A stretch of DNA of 15,923 bases from the NCBI GenBank assembly GCA_023263235.1, contig JALQXE010000058.1, forward strand, positions 1 to 15,923, read 5' to 3'. Within the stretch, counting starts at the first letter, position 1, and each line of letters opens with the position of its first letter. The DNA is from Sediminibacterium sp. GTDB taxonomy: Bacteria > Bacteroidota > Bacteroidia > Chitinophagales > Chitinophagaceae. Of the stretch, positions 1 to 7,404 are shown one piece after another. A program made the position numbers and the translations under genes. The notes beneath the pieces were generated by a model, which worked only from the letters and a program-made list of their open reading frames with translations, did no database searches and was not told the DNA's origin.

Positions 1-855
1 AAAATTGCACAAGAAAAAGGAATCGATCTTAAATATGTGAAAGGAACTGGAGAGAATGGAAGAATTACACGTTCCGATTTAGAAAACTATACTCCAGGAA
101 CTGCTGCAGCTGCTACAACAACAGCATCTACAAGTGCTAGTGCTTCAACACCTGCGTTTGTACCATCAGGCACAGTAAGTTTTGTAGATACACCAGTATC
201 TCAAATGCGTAAAGTCATTGCGAAGCGTTTAAGCGAAAGTTTATTTACAGCACCGCATTTTTACTTAACCATGAAAATTAATATGGACGCTGCTATTAAA
301 GCACGTACTTTATTAAATGAAAATACAACTACTAAAATTAGCTTTAATGATATGATTGTGAAAGCAACTGCATTGTCATTAAAACAACATCCAAAAGTAA
401 ATAGTAGTTGGATGGGTGATTTCATCAGAGAAAACCATCACGTTAACATTGGAATTGCTGTTGCAGTAGATGAAGGATTACTAGTACCTGTATTGCGTTT
501 TGCGGACAGTTTAAGCTTATCACAAATTAGTGGTAATGTGAAAGAGTTTGCGAAGAAAGCTAAAGATAAAAAATTACAACCTGCAGATTGGGAGGGAAGT
601 ACTTTCACCATTTCAAATTTAGGTATGTTTGGTATTGATCAATTCACGGCAATTATTAACCCGCCAGATGCTTGTATTTTAGCAGTTGGTGGTATTGCTC
701 AAGAGCCAGTCGTAAAGAATGGTCAAATTGTACCTGGTAATGTAATGAATGTTACTTTAAGTTGTGACCACCGTGTAGTGGATGGTGCAACGGGTGCAGC
801 TTTCCTACAAACATTAAAGAGTTTACTAGAAGAGCCATTACGTATGTTAGCGTAA
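1..855 (+). CDS. pdhC: Dihydrolipoamide acyltransferase (E2) of a 2-oxoacid dehydrogenase complex, probably pyruvate dehydrogenase; 5' end outside window
   Basis: This is the C-terminal 284 residues of an E2 subunit, which moves the acyl group from lipoyl-lysine to CoA in the cytoplasmic dehydrogenase complex. The frame is open from base 1, so the gene starts upstream; the GTG at 37 lies inside a domain and is not a start. Visible in order are the end of the peripheral E3/E1-binding domain (residues 1-30, with VKGTGENGRITRSDLENY), an Ala/Thr/Ser-rich flexible linker (about 31-58) and the catalytic domain. The active-site motif DHRVVDG is intact at 256-262 (His257, Asp261), and the conserved TISNLGMFG is present. 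The lipoyl domain(s) must lie upstream. Pyruvate rather than 2-oxoglutarate or branched-chain substrate is inferred from overall resemblance and is less certain than the E2 call. A strong terminator follows. Confidence 0.9.
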   Translation, partial: KIAQEKGIDLKYVKGTGENGRITRSDLENYTPGTAAAATTTASTSASASTPAFVPSGTVSFVDTPVSQMRKVIAKRLSESLFTAPHFYLTMKINMDAAIKARTLLNENTTTKISFNDMIVKATALSLKQHPKVNSSWMGDFIRENHHVNIGIAVAVDEGLLVPVLRFADSLSLSQISGNVKEFAKKAKDKKLQPADWEGSTFTISNLGMFGIDQFTAIINPPDACILAVGGIAQEPVVKNGQIVPGNVMNVTLSCDHRVVDGATGAAFLQTLKSLLEEPLRMLA

Positions 856-875
856 AATTCTACTTTAATAAAATT

Positions 876-909
876 AAAAAAAGCCCTGAAATTTTTCAGG
901 GCTTTTTTT
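876..909. terminator. Intrinsic terminator, probably bidirectional
   Basis: A perfect 10-bp stem, AAGCCCTGAA (881-890) with TTCAGGGCTT (895-904), encloses a 4-base loop. A T-run follows at 903-909 and an A-run precedes at 876-882. Each strand therefore carries a hairpin plus a U-tract. It lies 21 bases after the E2 stop and also faces the end of the minus-strand metalloprotease gene. Confidence 0.9.
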
Positions 910-948
910 AATGACTAAAACTAAATTAATGTTAATAGATGAGTCAAC

Positions 949-986
949 GTAATTCAATGCCCTCGTAATGGGGGATATTGAATTAC
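949..986. repeat. Inverted repeat overlapping the metalloprotease stop codon
   Basis: GTAATTCAAT (949-958) and ATTGAATTAC (977-986) form a perfect 10-bp stem. The loop contains a further CCC (960-962) that can pair with GGG (972-974). The right arm covers the minus-strand stop codon (983-985). No U-tract follows directly on either strand, so it is not a standard terminator. A 3'-end stabilising hairpin is possible, and its role is unknown. Confidence 0.6.
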
Positions 987-3394
987 TCCATGTCACAACC
1001 AATGGGAGCGCCAGGCGCCATGATTACTGGTTTTGGTAGTACAATCAATTCGGGTTTTTGTATTCTTAAATACGCAAGTTTATAATGTGCTTTTAAAGTA
1101 GCATCAGTTTCGGTTTTCATCATCGCCTCCAATTTATTACTTAGTTCTCCTAATCGACTCACGCAAATAGCTTTCACTTCGAAATTGGCTTCTGTGTCCT
1201 GATGTACTCCAATTAACCAACTTAATACTTGTTGTTGTGTTTGACGGTGAACGGCAGCCTCTAATCCTGTAGGATTTTTTGCATACCATGTATTTTTAAA
1301 TACTGCGTCTACCACATCATCAAAACCAATAGTATTGGCCCTTGCTTTATTTTGTACCAAACGGTTGGCTCTTTCAACATTAAATAAAAATCCTAATTCA
1401 AAATCGGCTAAAGCTTCCGCTGCACTTAAAGCATCAAAGCTCATGCCGGTTCTTTTATCAAACAATTCACCTACACCATAATACATTGGAGGGCGGGGAG
1501 GAATGAGTGCTAAAATATTTTCAGGGATCGTAAGTGTACTTGCAGATAAACAATTCACGGCTGCGTCTAAAGCTCTTTGCTGAACTGCATTTGGAAGAAT
1601 GGTTGGTTTAATTTGGTTTTGATCACCTTTAACCGAATAATTATAATTCACACCTCCAATTAATTTGGTTGCAGCTTCCAATTGATAGCGATGGTAATTA
1701 TATAAAGGCACAAATACATCCTCTAGCTTAGATAAGGGGGTGCCATTTTGAATTGCATCTTCACCAAATTTTGCCATTGCTTTTGTACGTACTTGCAAGG
1801 TTTGTTGTAATCCCGCAACAGCGTCGCTTTGATTGTCCCATAAATGTGCATACGGATGAAACCCACTTGCCGCGCGCGCATCAGCATCGGCAATAAACAA
1901 TAAACCATTTTTTGAATTTTCCTCAAGCATACTGTTTAATGCTTTTTGTTCATCGGTTCCTTTAGGAAAATCTTGATAGCCAAAAGTAATCGCGCGTTTA
2001 TCCCATGCACCTATTTCATTGGTGTAAACTTTTGAAAAATCAATATCTCCTTTATCATTTACAAAAATGTTTGGATGTGGGTAATCCATTACGGATGCAC
2101 GATCATTAAAACTTGATGCATAATTGTGTTGCAATCCTAAAGTGTGTCCTACCTCATGTGCTGCTAATTGTCTTAATCTGTGTAAAGCTGCAGTTCTCAT
2201 TTTATCCGTTACGGGTTTCCCGTTCATGTAGGGAGATAATAGCGCTGTAAAAATTAAATAATCTTGTCTTACCCTTAAAGAACCAAGTGTTACTTGCCCT
2301 TTAATAATTTCACCAGTTCTAGGATCTGAAATGGTCATTCCATAACTCCAGCCTCTTGTAGAACGGTGTACCCAATTAATCATATTGTATCTTATGTCCA
2401 TAGGGTCGGCACTATCGGGTAATATTTTTACTTGAAAAGCATTTTTATAACCTGCTGCTTCAAAAGCTTGATTCCACCAGCTAGCGCCTTCAAGTAAGGC
2501 GGAGCGAATGGGCTCAGGTGTACCATTGTCTAAATAATACACAATTGGATTTACCGCCTCACTTACTGCTGCTGTGGGATCCTTTTTTTGTAAACGATGT
2601 CTATTGATGACCATTTTTTCAATAGGCTCACTAATATCACTACCATAGTCAAAATAAGTATTTCCAAAATAACCACTTCTAATATCGTATTTCCTCGCTT
2701 GATAATTACTATCAGGTAGTGCTACAAAACTATGGTGCATTCTCACTGTGAGTGCTTCGGCATTCGGTGCTACTGAATTTACAAATCGTCCAGCATCGGC
2801 GCCTCCTACAAAAGTAAGGGTAGCTTCCATTTCTGTATTCTTAGGAAAATTTTTAGTATTGGTAATATAGATTGCAGAACGGGCCTCATTAAGCGTATAG
2901 CTACCTTGCTTCATTTTTCTTATTTTATCCGCAACGCCATGCGCATCTCTTAATAAAAAAGAAGTAGCATCTACTAAAATAACATTGTCCGCTTCTGCTT
3001 CTACATTAAAACTAAATAAGATGGACTGCGCAAAAGATTCATTCACGGCTTTTTGTTCTCTAGGGTCATTGGTAACTGCACGAAAATTGTAATTGGGTTG
3101 TGTCATTAATACTTTCTTTCCAACACGTTGAAAGTATACAATTCGCGAACCGCCAATTTGCCCTCTATCTAGTCCTATATCATTAGAGCCAAGTCCTGCT
3201 GGCAAAGAGTTTACATACAAGAAAGGGGTTTCCAATTTATCAATAGCTAAATATATTTTTCCATTAACAGCATCCCACCAGTAATTAAAATATCCAGGAT
3301 GGTAAGCAAGATTTTTAGTTTTTTCAGTGATGCTATTGCCTTGAGCTTGAAGCATAAATGGAATGAATAAAATAGCAATAAATAATTTGCGCAT
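983..3394 (-). CDS. Secreted zinc-dependent metalloprotease, DUF5117/DUF4953 type
   Basis: This is an 803-residue protein with a signal peptide at the N-terminus (MRKLFIAILFIPFMLQAQ). The zinc site HEVGHTLGLQH is at residues 413-423: His413, Glu414, His417 and His423 fit the metzincin-like HEXXHXXGXXH pattern. A Met-turn-like SVMDYP follows at 434-439, so the catalytic centre looks complete. The long N-terminal part (about 25-300) and the C-terminal part match what I know of the large Bacteroidota metalloproteases with DUF5118/DUF5117/DUF4953 domains, whose substrates are mostly unknown. The protein probably acts in the periplasm or at the cell surface. I see no lipobox cysteine after the signal and no obvious type IX sorting domain at the C-terminus, which ends GAPIGCDME. 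There is no Shine-Dalgarno sequence before the ATG. The gene is transcribed away from the H1-like gene's terminator, so it probably has its own promoter in 3395-3420. Confidence 0.88.
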   Translation of the reverse strand: MRKLFIAILFIPFMLQAQGNSITEKTKNLAYHPGYFNYWWDAVNGKIYLAIDKLETPFLYVNSLPAGLGSNDIGLDRGQIGGSRIVYFQRVGKKVLMTQPNYNFRAVTNDPREQKAVNESFAQSILFSFNVEAEADNVILVDATSFLLRDAHGVADKIRKMKQGSYTLNEARSAIYITNTKNFPKNTEMEATLTFVGGADAGRFVNSVAPNAEALTVRMHHSFVALPDSNYQARKYDIRSGYFGNTYFDYGSDISEPIEKMVINRHRLQKKDPTAAVSEAVNPIVYYLDNGTPEPIRSALLEGASWWNQAFEAAGYKNAFQVKILPDSADPMDIRYNMINWVHRSTRGWSYGMTISDPRTGEIIKGQVTLGSLRVRQDYLIFTALLSPYMNGKPVTDKMRTAALHRLRQLAAHEVGHTLGLQHNYASSFNDRASVMDYPHPNIFVNDKGDIDFSKVYTNEIGAWDKRAITFGYQDFPKGTDEQKALNSMLEENSKNGLLFIADADARAASGFHPYAHLWDNQSDAVAGLQQTLQVRTKAMAKFGEDAIQNGTPLSKLEDVFVPLYNYHRYQLEAATKLIGGVNYNYSVKGDQNQIKPTILPNAVQQRALDAAVNCLSASTLTIPENILALIPPRPPMYYGVGELFDKRTGMSFDALSAAEALADFELGFLFNVERANRLVQNKARANTIGFDDVVDAVFKNTWYAKNPTGLEAAVHRQTQQQVLSWLIGVHQDTEANFEVKAICVSRLGELSNKLEAMMKTETDATLKAHYKLAYLRIQKPELIVLPKPVIMAPGAPIGCDME

Positions 3395-3418
3395 ATAATT
3401 AGATTTGTATAAAAATAA

Positions 3419-3446
3419 AAAATCCCGCTCTAATTGGCGGGATTTT
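3419..3446 (-). terminator. Intrinsic terminator of the H1-like gene
   Basis: A 10-bp stem, AAAATCCCGC (3419-3428) with GCGGGATTTT (3437-3446), encloses an 8-base loop. Read on the minus strand, it lies 17 bases after the H1-like stop codon and is followed by a U-rich tract (complement of 3411-3420). It also lies just upstream of the metalloprotease start and would separate the two genes transcriptionally. Confidence 0.85.
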
Positions 3447-3462
3447 ATGATAAGTGTTTTAA

Positions 3463-3924
3463 CTATGCTGTTGGATTGTTATCCGTTGTAGGCTCGTTAA
3501 AAAGAGATTGAGGTGTTGCAACCACAGGAGCTGCTACTGGAGCAGGTGCTGGCGCGGTTACTTTTTTAGCCACTTTCTTTTTAGTAATAGGTTTTTTTGC
3601 AACTACTTTCTTAGCGGCTGGTTTTTTAGCTGCTGACTTTTTTACTACTTTTTTAGGCGCTGTTTTTTTAACTGCTTTTTTAGCTACTTTCTTTTTAGCA
3701 ACAGGTTTTTTTGCAACTACTTTCTTAGTAGCTTTTTTTGCTGTTTTTTTAGGCGCTGTTTTTTTAACTGCCTTCTTTTTAGTTGCTGGTTTTTTAGCAA
3801 CTACTTTTTTTGTAGCTTTTTTTGCTGCTTTTTTAGGTGATGCTTTTTTAACTACCTTTTTTGATGCTTTCTTAGCTACTGCTTTTTTAGCTGGAGCAGC
3901 TTTTTTCTTAGTTGACTTTGCCAT
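3463..3924 (-). CDS. Lysine/alanine-rich histone H1-like DNA-binding protein
   Basis: This is a 153-residue protein of very low complexity. All 55 lysines lie in residues 1-121, mixed with Ala, Val, Pro and Thr in KKATKKVVAKKP and AVKKTAPKK blocks. There is no Arg, and the only acidic residues are in the Pro/Ala-rich tail (about 123-153, with LFNEPTTDNN). The composition matches the C-terminal tail of eukaryotic histone H1 and bacterial H1-like proteins such as chlamydial Hc1 and AlgP-type tails. A role in nucleoid compaction by non-specific DNA binding is inferred from that. No globular domain is visible. The coding strand has repeated blocks and A-runs of 7-8, so its length may vary between strains. 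A terminator follows, so it looks monocistronic. No Shine-Dalgarno sequence is evident. Confidence 0.85.
   Translation of the reverse strand: MAKSTKKKAAPAKKAVAKKASKKVVKKASPKKAAKKATKKVVAKKPATKKKAVKKTAPKKTAKKATKKVVAKKPVAKKKVAKKAVKKTAPKKVVKKSAAKKPAAKKVVAKKPITKKKVAKKVTAPAPAPVAAPVVATPQSLFNEPTTDNNPTA
3555..3850. repeat. Degenerate internal direct repeats in the H1-like gene
   Basis: A 26-bp stretch is identical at 3589-3614 and 3703-3728 (114 bases, 38 codons apart) and has similar flanks. A second block beginning AGGCGCTGTTTTTTTAACTG is at 3655 and again at 3751 (96 bases apart). All spacings are multiples of three, so repeat loss or gain would keep the frame. Confidence 0.8.
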
Positions 3925-4015
3925 GAAGGTTATTTTAATTTAGTTAGTAACAATATTTTTATAAAATTACATTGTTTTATTGACACAAAATAAAAACGGT
4001 TAATTTTTTTAGTAA

Positions 4016-4023
4016 TAGCTTTG
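4016..4023 (+). promoter_or_regulatory. Candidate Bacteroidota -7 promoter box immediately before a start codon
   Basis: TAGCTTTG matches the Bacteroidota -7 consensus TAnnTTTG exactly and ends four bases before the ATG of the CoA-binding protein. No TTG (-33 element) lies at the usual 19-21-base spacing. If the box is active, transcription would begin at or very near the start codon, giving a leaderless mRNA. Confidence 0.45.
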
Positions 4024-4027
4024 TAAC

Positions 4028-4393
4028 ATGCAAACACCAACCACACTCGTTTTGGGCGCATCGTCCAATCCAGAACGTTACAGTTTTTTAGCCACTAATT
4101 TGTTACTTGAAAAAGGATATTCGGTATATCCGTATGGAATAAAAAAAGGAATTATTGGAAATATTGCCATTTTGAATGAGTGGCCCAAGGCTGGAACCAT
4201 TGATACTGTTACTTTGTACCTGGGACCTAGTGGTCAGGTGGAATATTATGATGCCATTATTGAGCTTGCCCCTAGGCGTATTATTTTTAATCCGGGCACT
4301 GAAAATCCTGATTTACAAGCTTTGGCAACAGCAAAAGGAATTGATACTATTGAAGCCTGCACTTTAGTGATGCTAAAAACGGGTCAGTACTAA
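4028..4393 (+). CDS. Small CoA-binding domain protein, YccU/CoA_binding_2 family
   Basis: The protein is 121 residues, the normal size for a stand-alone CoA-binding Rossmann domain. The N-terminal motif TTLVLGASSNPERYSF (4-19) is the nucleotide/CoA-binding loop, and GYSVYPYG (31-38) is the typical second strand. The C-terminal IIFNPGTENPDLQ and IDTIEACTLVML complete the fold. The same domain forms the N-terminus of succinyl-CoA synthetase alpha subunits, but no His active-site region is present here, so the protein is a binder with no known reaction. Its stop codon is one base from that of the convergent comM gene, with no terminator between them. The likely start is the ATG just after a TAGCTTTG box. 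Confidence 0.85.
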   Translation: MQTPTTLVLGASSNPERYSFLATNLLLEKGYSVYPYGIKKGIIGNIAILNEWPKAGTIDTVTLYLGPSGQVEYYDAIIELAPRRIIFNPGTENPDLQALATAKGIDTIEACTLVMLKTGQY

Positions 4394-4394
4394 T

Positions 4395-5948
4395 TTACGC
4401 TTTTAGTGTCCCCCAGCTAGATCGGTCTAAACATCTATATTGAATAGCCTCGCTAACGTGTGTTGCATCTATCATTTTTGAATTAGCCATATCTGCAATG
4501 GTTCTAGCTACTTTAATGATTCGGTCATGAGATCGAACACTTAACTGAAATTTTTCCATTGCGTTCTCCAATAAATTTGCGCTCTCTTTGTCTAAATTGC
4601 AATACTGTTTAAGTTGAGTCCTGTTCATTTGTGCATTTGTTAAACCAAGTTCATCTTTATTAAGCCGTTCCGATTGAATTTTTCTTGCCATTATTACCAA
4701 TGTTAAAATATGATCTGCATTCGAACCAATAGCTGGAGCTATAAGTTTTTGATAAGAGAGCGGGGCAACCTCAATATGTAAGTCGATACGATCAAGCAAG
4801 GGGCCTGATATTTTATGCATATATTTTTGAATGGATGGAGCGCTGCAGGTACAATCTTTAAATGGGTGGTTAAAATATCCGCAAGGGCAGGGATTCATGG
4901 CAGCAATCAGCATAAACGAGGCAGGAAAAACTAAATTCATTTTGGCTCTAGCAATATGAGCTTTTCCTTCTTCCATGGGTTGCCTTAGTACTTCAATTAC
5001 ATTTCGGTTAAACTCGGGGAGCTCATCTAAAAAGAGCACCCCATTGTGTGCCAATGAAATTTCACCTGGTTGAGGATAGCTGCCTCCACCAATCATAGCA
5101 ATGGATGAAATGGTATGATGTGGCTGTCTAAAGGGACGTACATAAGACAATTGATTGGCCATATTAACCTTATTTGACGCACTATAAATTTGCATGGTTT
5201 CAATGGCTTCTTTTGTATTGAGAGGGGGTAAAATAGATACGATACTTTTTGCCAACATAGTTTTACCTGCACCAGGTGGTCCAATCATTATGAGGTTATG
5301 TCCTCCGGCACTTGCAATGGCCAATGCTCTTTTGCAATGTTCTTGTCCTTTGATGTCCTCAAATTTTGGCATTGCTTGTTCTTTGGATATTGGCAATTCA
5401 TATGGCTTGATAAAACTAGAATAGCTATTTTCATTGGTGCCCGTTTGTAAAAAATGAACCAGTTCTTTGAGATGACTAAAGCCATAAATCGCAACGCCTT
5501 CAATGATGGATGCTTCTCTAACATTTTCAACGGGTAAAATAAGTGCTGCAAGTCCTTCTAATTTTGCTTGTTGTGCCATGGCCAGTGCGCCCTTAATTGG
5601 ATACAAGAATCCGTCCAGGCCCAGTTCTCCCATAATGAGTAATTGGTGCAAAGGAATTTGTGATATTAATTGTTCCGAGGCGGCAATAAGGCCAATGGCA
5701 ATAGGAAGATCAAAAGCTGCACCTGTTTTTTTAAGGTCAGCCGGCGAGAGATTTACCAATATTTTGGTTCTTGGCATATGAAATCCATTTGCTTTTAATG
5801 CGCTTTCGGTTCGGTCTAAACTTTCTTTAATGGAACTGTCTGGGAGGCCTACAATACTATAGCCCTGGCCCATGCTTACATTAATTTCAATAGTGATAGG
5901 GATGGCTTCTATACCTAATAGTGCACTTCCTTTTATTTTTACGAGCAT
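4395..5948 (-). CDS. comM: ComM/YifB family AAA+ ATPase (Mg-chelatase-like)
   Basis: The protein is 517 residues, full length for the YifB/ComM family. The N-terminal ChlI-like, Lon S5-fold domain covers about 1-170 (VGLPDSSIKES at 33-43, NLSPADLKKTGAAFDLPIA at 66-84). The AAA+ core carries Walker A GPPGAGKT (223-230), the family motif RPFRQPHHT (271-279), Walker B VLFLDE (304-309) and a Cys cluster CPCGY...CTC (Cys354, 356, 366, 368) that may bind a metal. A C-terminal Mg-chelatase helical domain follows (about 415-510). ComM in naturally competent bacteria is a hexameric helicase that drives branch migration of incoming DNA; whether this organism is competent cannot be told from the window. 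It is the last gene of the minus-strand run, 83 bases after the MutS-like gene. Confidence 0.93.
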   Translation of the reverse strand: MLVKIKGSALLGIEAIPITIEINVSMGQGYSIVGLPDSSIKESLDRTESALKANGFHMPRTKILVNLSPADLKKTGAAFDLPIAIGLIAASEQLISQIPLHQLLIMGELGLDGFLYPIKGALAMAQQAKLEGLAALILPVENVREASIIEGVAIYGFSHLKELVHFLQTGTNENSYSSFIKPYELPISKEQAMPKFEDIKGQEHCKRALAIASAGGHNLIMIGPPGAGKTMLAKSIVSILPPLNTKEAIETMQIYSASNKVNMANQLSYVRPFRQPHHTISSIAMIGGGSYPQPGEISLAHNGVLFLDELPEFNRNVIEVLRQPMEEGKAHIARAKMNLVFPASFMLIAAMNPCPCGYFNHPFKDCTCSAPSIQKYMHKISGPLLDRIDLHIEVAPLSYQKLIAPAIGSNADHILTLVIMARKIQSERLNKDELGLTNAQMNRTQLKQYCNLDKESANLLENAMEKFQLSVRSHDRIIKVARTIADMANSKMIDATHVSEAIQYRCLDRSSWGTLKA

Positions 5949-5982
5949 TTGATTTTACTCAAAATATAGGAATATATACATG

Positions 5983-6013
5983 CCAAATACAAAGTATAAA
6001 TACTTGCATTTGG
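5983..6013. repeat. Imperfect hairpin between the MutS-like gene and comM
   Basis: The outer stem is CCAAAT (5983-5988) with ATTTGG (6008-6013), and the inner stem is AAGTAT (5992-5997) with ATACTT (6000-6005), separated by a small internal loop. An alternative 7-bp pairing, CAAATAC (5984-5990) with GTATTTG (6013-6019), is also possible. There is no U-tract on either strand. It could be an mRNA processing or attenuating structure, or chance in AT-rich DNA. Confidence 0.4.
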
Positions 6014-6031
6014 TATTTGCAAATTTATATC

Positions 6032-7348
6032 CTAGGAAAGATTTTCAAGTAAATCCACTACACCTTCTCTTTCTAAAATAAGGTAACCTATGCGGTCCTG
6101 ACTAATGCCTGGGGTTAAATGGTAATGAAAGTGTAGTTCTTTATCCTTTACCTCGGTTTCAAAATAACTAAACTGAATATTTTGATATTGTTGTAGCTGA
6201 TCGCTTATTTCATATAAATGCGTTGAAAGAATATATATACTGCTTCTTAATTTTTGTAGTCCTTCAATTACTTTGGTACTACATTTCATTGCATCTAGAA
6301 TATTGGTCCCTTTAAAAAGTTCGTCAATTAATACGCAGTATTTTTTACCATCATTAATTTTGAGTACCGTGTTTTTAATTCTTTGCACCTCATTGTAAAA
6401 ATAGCTCTCTCCTTTAACTACATTATCCGCAATATTTAAATTGGTAATAAGCCCATCCATAACAGTGAGTGTTATTTTTTGTGCTGGTGCACCCATACCA
6501 ATATGCGCAAGATAAACTACGATACCAATGGTTTTAATAAAAGTGCTTTTGCCAGCCATATTTGCCCCTGTTAAGAATAAAAAGTTCTTATCATGTGCAA
6601 GTGTGAGATTGTTGCCAATCGCATTGTTTACAAGCGGATGTTTGGCTTGTGCTACTTCCAAATAAGGTTGAGTATCATTTATCCAATTTGGGAATTCAAA
6701 ATGATATGTTGTATGTGCTTTTGCCAAACTAAATAAAGCGTCTAATTCATAAAAATATTCAAGAAGAGCGTTGGTATTGTTTTTATGTTGGTACAAGAAA
6801 AAATGTCCTAATCCTAAAATAGATTGCGGGTTTTTTATTTTCTGTTTTTTATAAAGCGCCATTATGTTAGGATGCTGAAGTAGCTTATCCAATTTAGCCA
6901 CTAACTTTTCTAAAATTGGGTTATTAGCTACTGGTTTAAAAATTTGAACAAACTCCATTAAATCTTGTACAAATAAAACCAAATGTTCAACCGAGTACTT
7001 TATTAATGAGTAATCGGCTTTGTTCCAAAACATATACCAATAGGCACCCGGCAAACTTATTTGAACAGGGATGTGCTTAAAGCTGGTTTCGTAAAATTTT
7101 TCAATAATTAAACAAGTACCATTGGTGATTTTCATCTGCTCCAATTGCTCAATGGAAGCAATTAAAGCTTTCAAAGCTTTTTGTCTTTCTTCAATTTTGG
7201 ATAACTCACTTAAAGGTTGGTGTAAATACTGATTAAGGTATATTCCTCCTCCATTGGATTTGCAAAAATTTAAATGACTGGCAAGGCCTTTATGCTCCTC
7301 ATTGTCGAATAAACCAATATCCTGCAGCGTAATTTTATCAACTTGCAT
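6032..7348 (-). CDS. MutS-like ATPase without mismatch-recognition domain
   Basis: The protein is 438 residues, about half the length of MutS. The C-terminal half is a clear MutS domain V ABC-type ATPase: Walker A GANMAGKST (261-269), a GESYFYNEV signature region (313-321), Walker B CVLIDELFKGTN (338-349) and an H-loop STH (375-377). Residues 1-240 are mostly helical and resemble the core/lever region. The N-terminal mismatch-binding domain with its Phe-x-Glu motif is missing, and there is no C-terminal Smr nuclease, so it is neither MutS1 nor MutS2. Stand-alone proteins of this form occur in Bacteroidota and are often labelled mismatch repair, but their role is not established. It is read after pyrC (48-base gap) and before comM. 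The ATG is preceded by AGGA directly abutting it, too close for a normal ribosome binding site. Confidence 0.85.
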   Translation of the reverse strand: MQVDKITLQDIGLFDNEEHKGLASHLNFCKSNGGGIYLNQYLHQPLSELSKIEERQKALKALIASIEQLEQMKITNGTCLIIEKFYETSFKHIPVQISLPGAYWYMFWNKADYSLIKYSVEHLVLFVQDLMEFVQIFKPVANNPILEKLVAKLDKLLQHPNIMALYKKQKIKNPQSILGLGHFFLYQHKNNTNALLEYFYELDALFSLAKAHTTYHFEFPNWINDTQPYLEVAQAKHPLVNNAIGNNLTLAHDKNFLFLTGANMAGKSTFIKTIGIVVYLAHIGMGAPAQKITLTVMDGLITNLNIADNVVKGESYFYNEVQRIKNTVLKINDGKKYCVLIDELFKGTNILDAMKCSTKVIEGLQKLRSSIYILSTHLYEISDQLQQYQNIQFSYFETEVKDKELHFHYHLTPGISQDRIGYLILEREGVVDLLENLS

Positions 7349-7376
7349 TCCTAATGTATTAACTAAGTGTTCCTAT

Positions 7377-7404
7377 TCAATAAATGTTATTGAGCACTAT
7401 GCTC
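7377..7404. repeat. Two adjoining small hairpins at the pyrC stop codon
   Basis: TCAATAA (7377-7383) pairs with TTATTGA (7387-7393), and GAGCA (7392-7396) pairs with TGCTC (7400-7404) around the pyrC stop (7397-7399). The two share two bases, so they are mutually exclusive at the junction. No U-tract follows. The function is uncertain. Confidence 0.4.

Noticed and set aside
1..36. GTG at 37 as the start of the E2 gene
   Set aside because: The frame is open from base 1 and encodes the first part of the E3-binding domain (KIAQEKGIDLKY), so the gene is cut by the window edge and does not start here.
3400..3407. TAGATTTG on the plus strand, an exact TAnnTTTG match
   Set aside because: It points into the antisense of the H1-like gene, has no plus-strand gene downstream for over 600 bases, and its nearest TTG is only 10 bases upstream. 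It is most likely chance in AT-rich DNA.
5503..5781. Open frame of 92 codons on the plus strand inside comM
   Set aside because: It is antisense to the well-conserved N-terminal domain of comM, has no recognisable domain, and its composition is that of a shadow frame.
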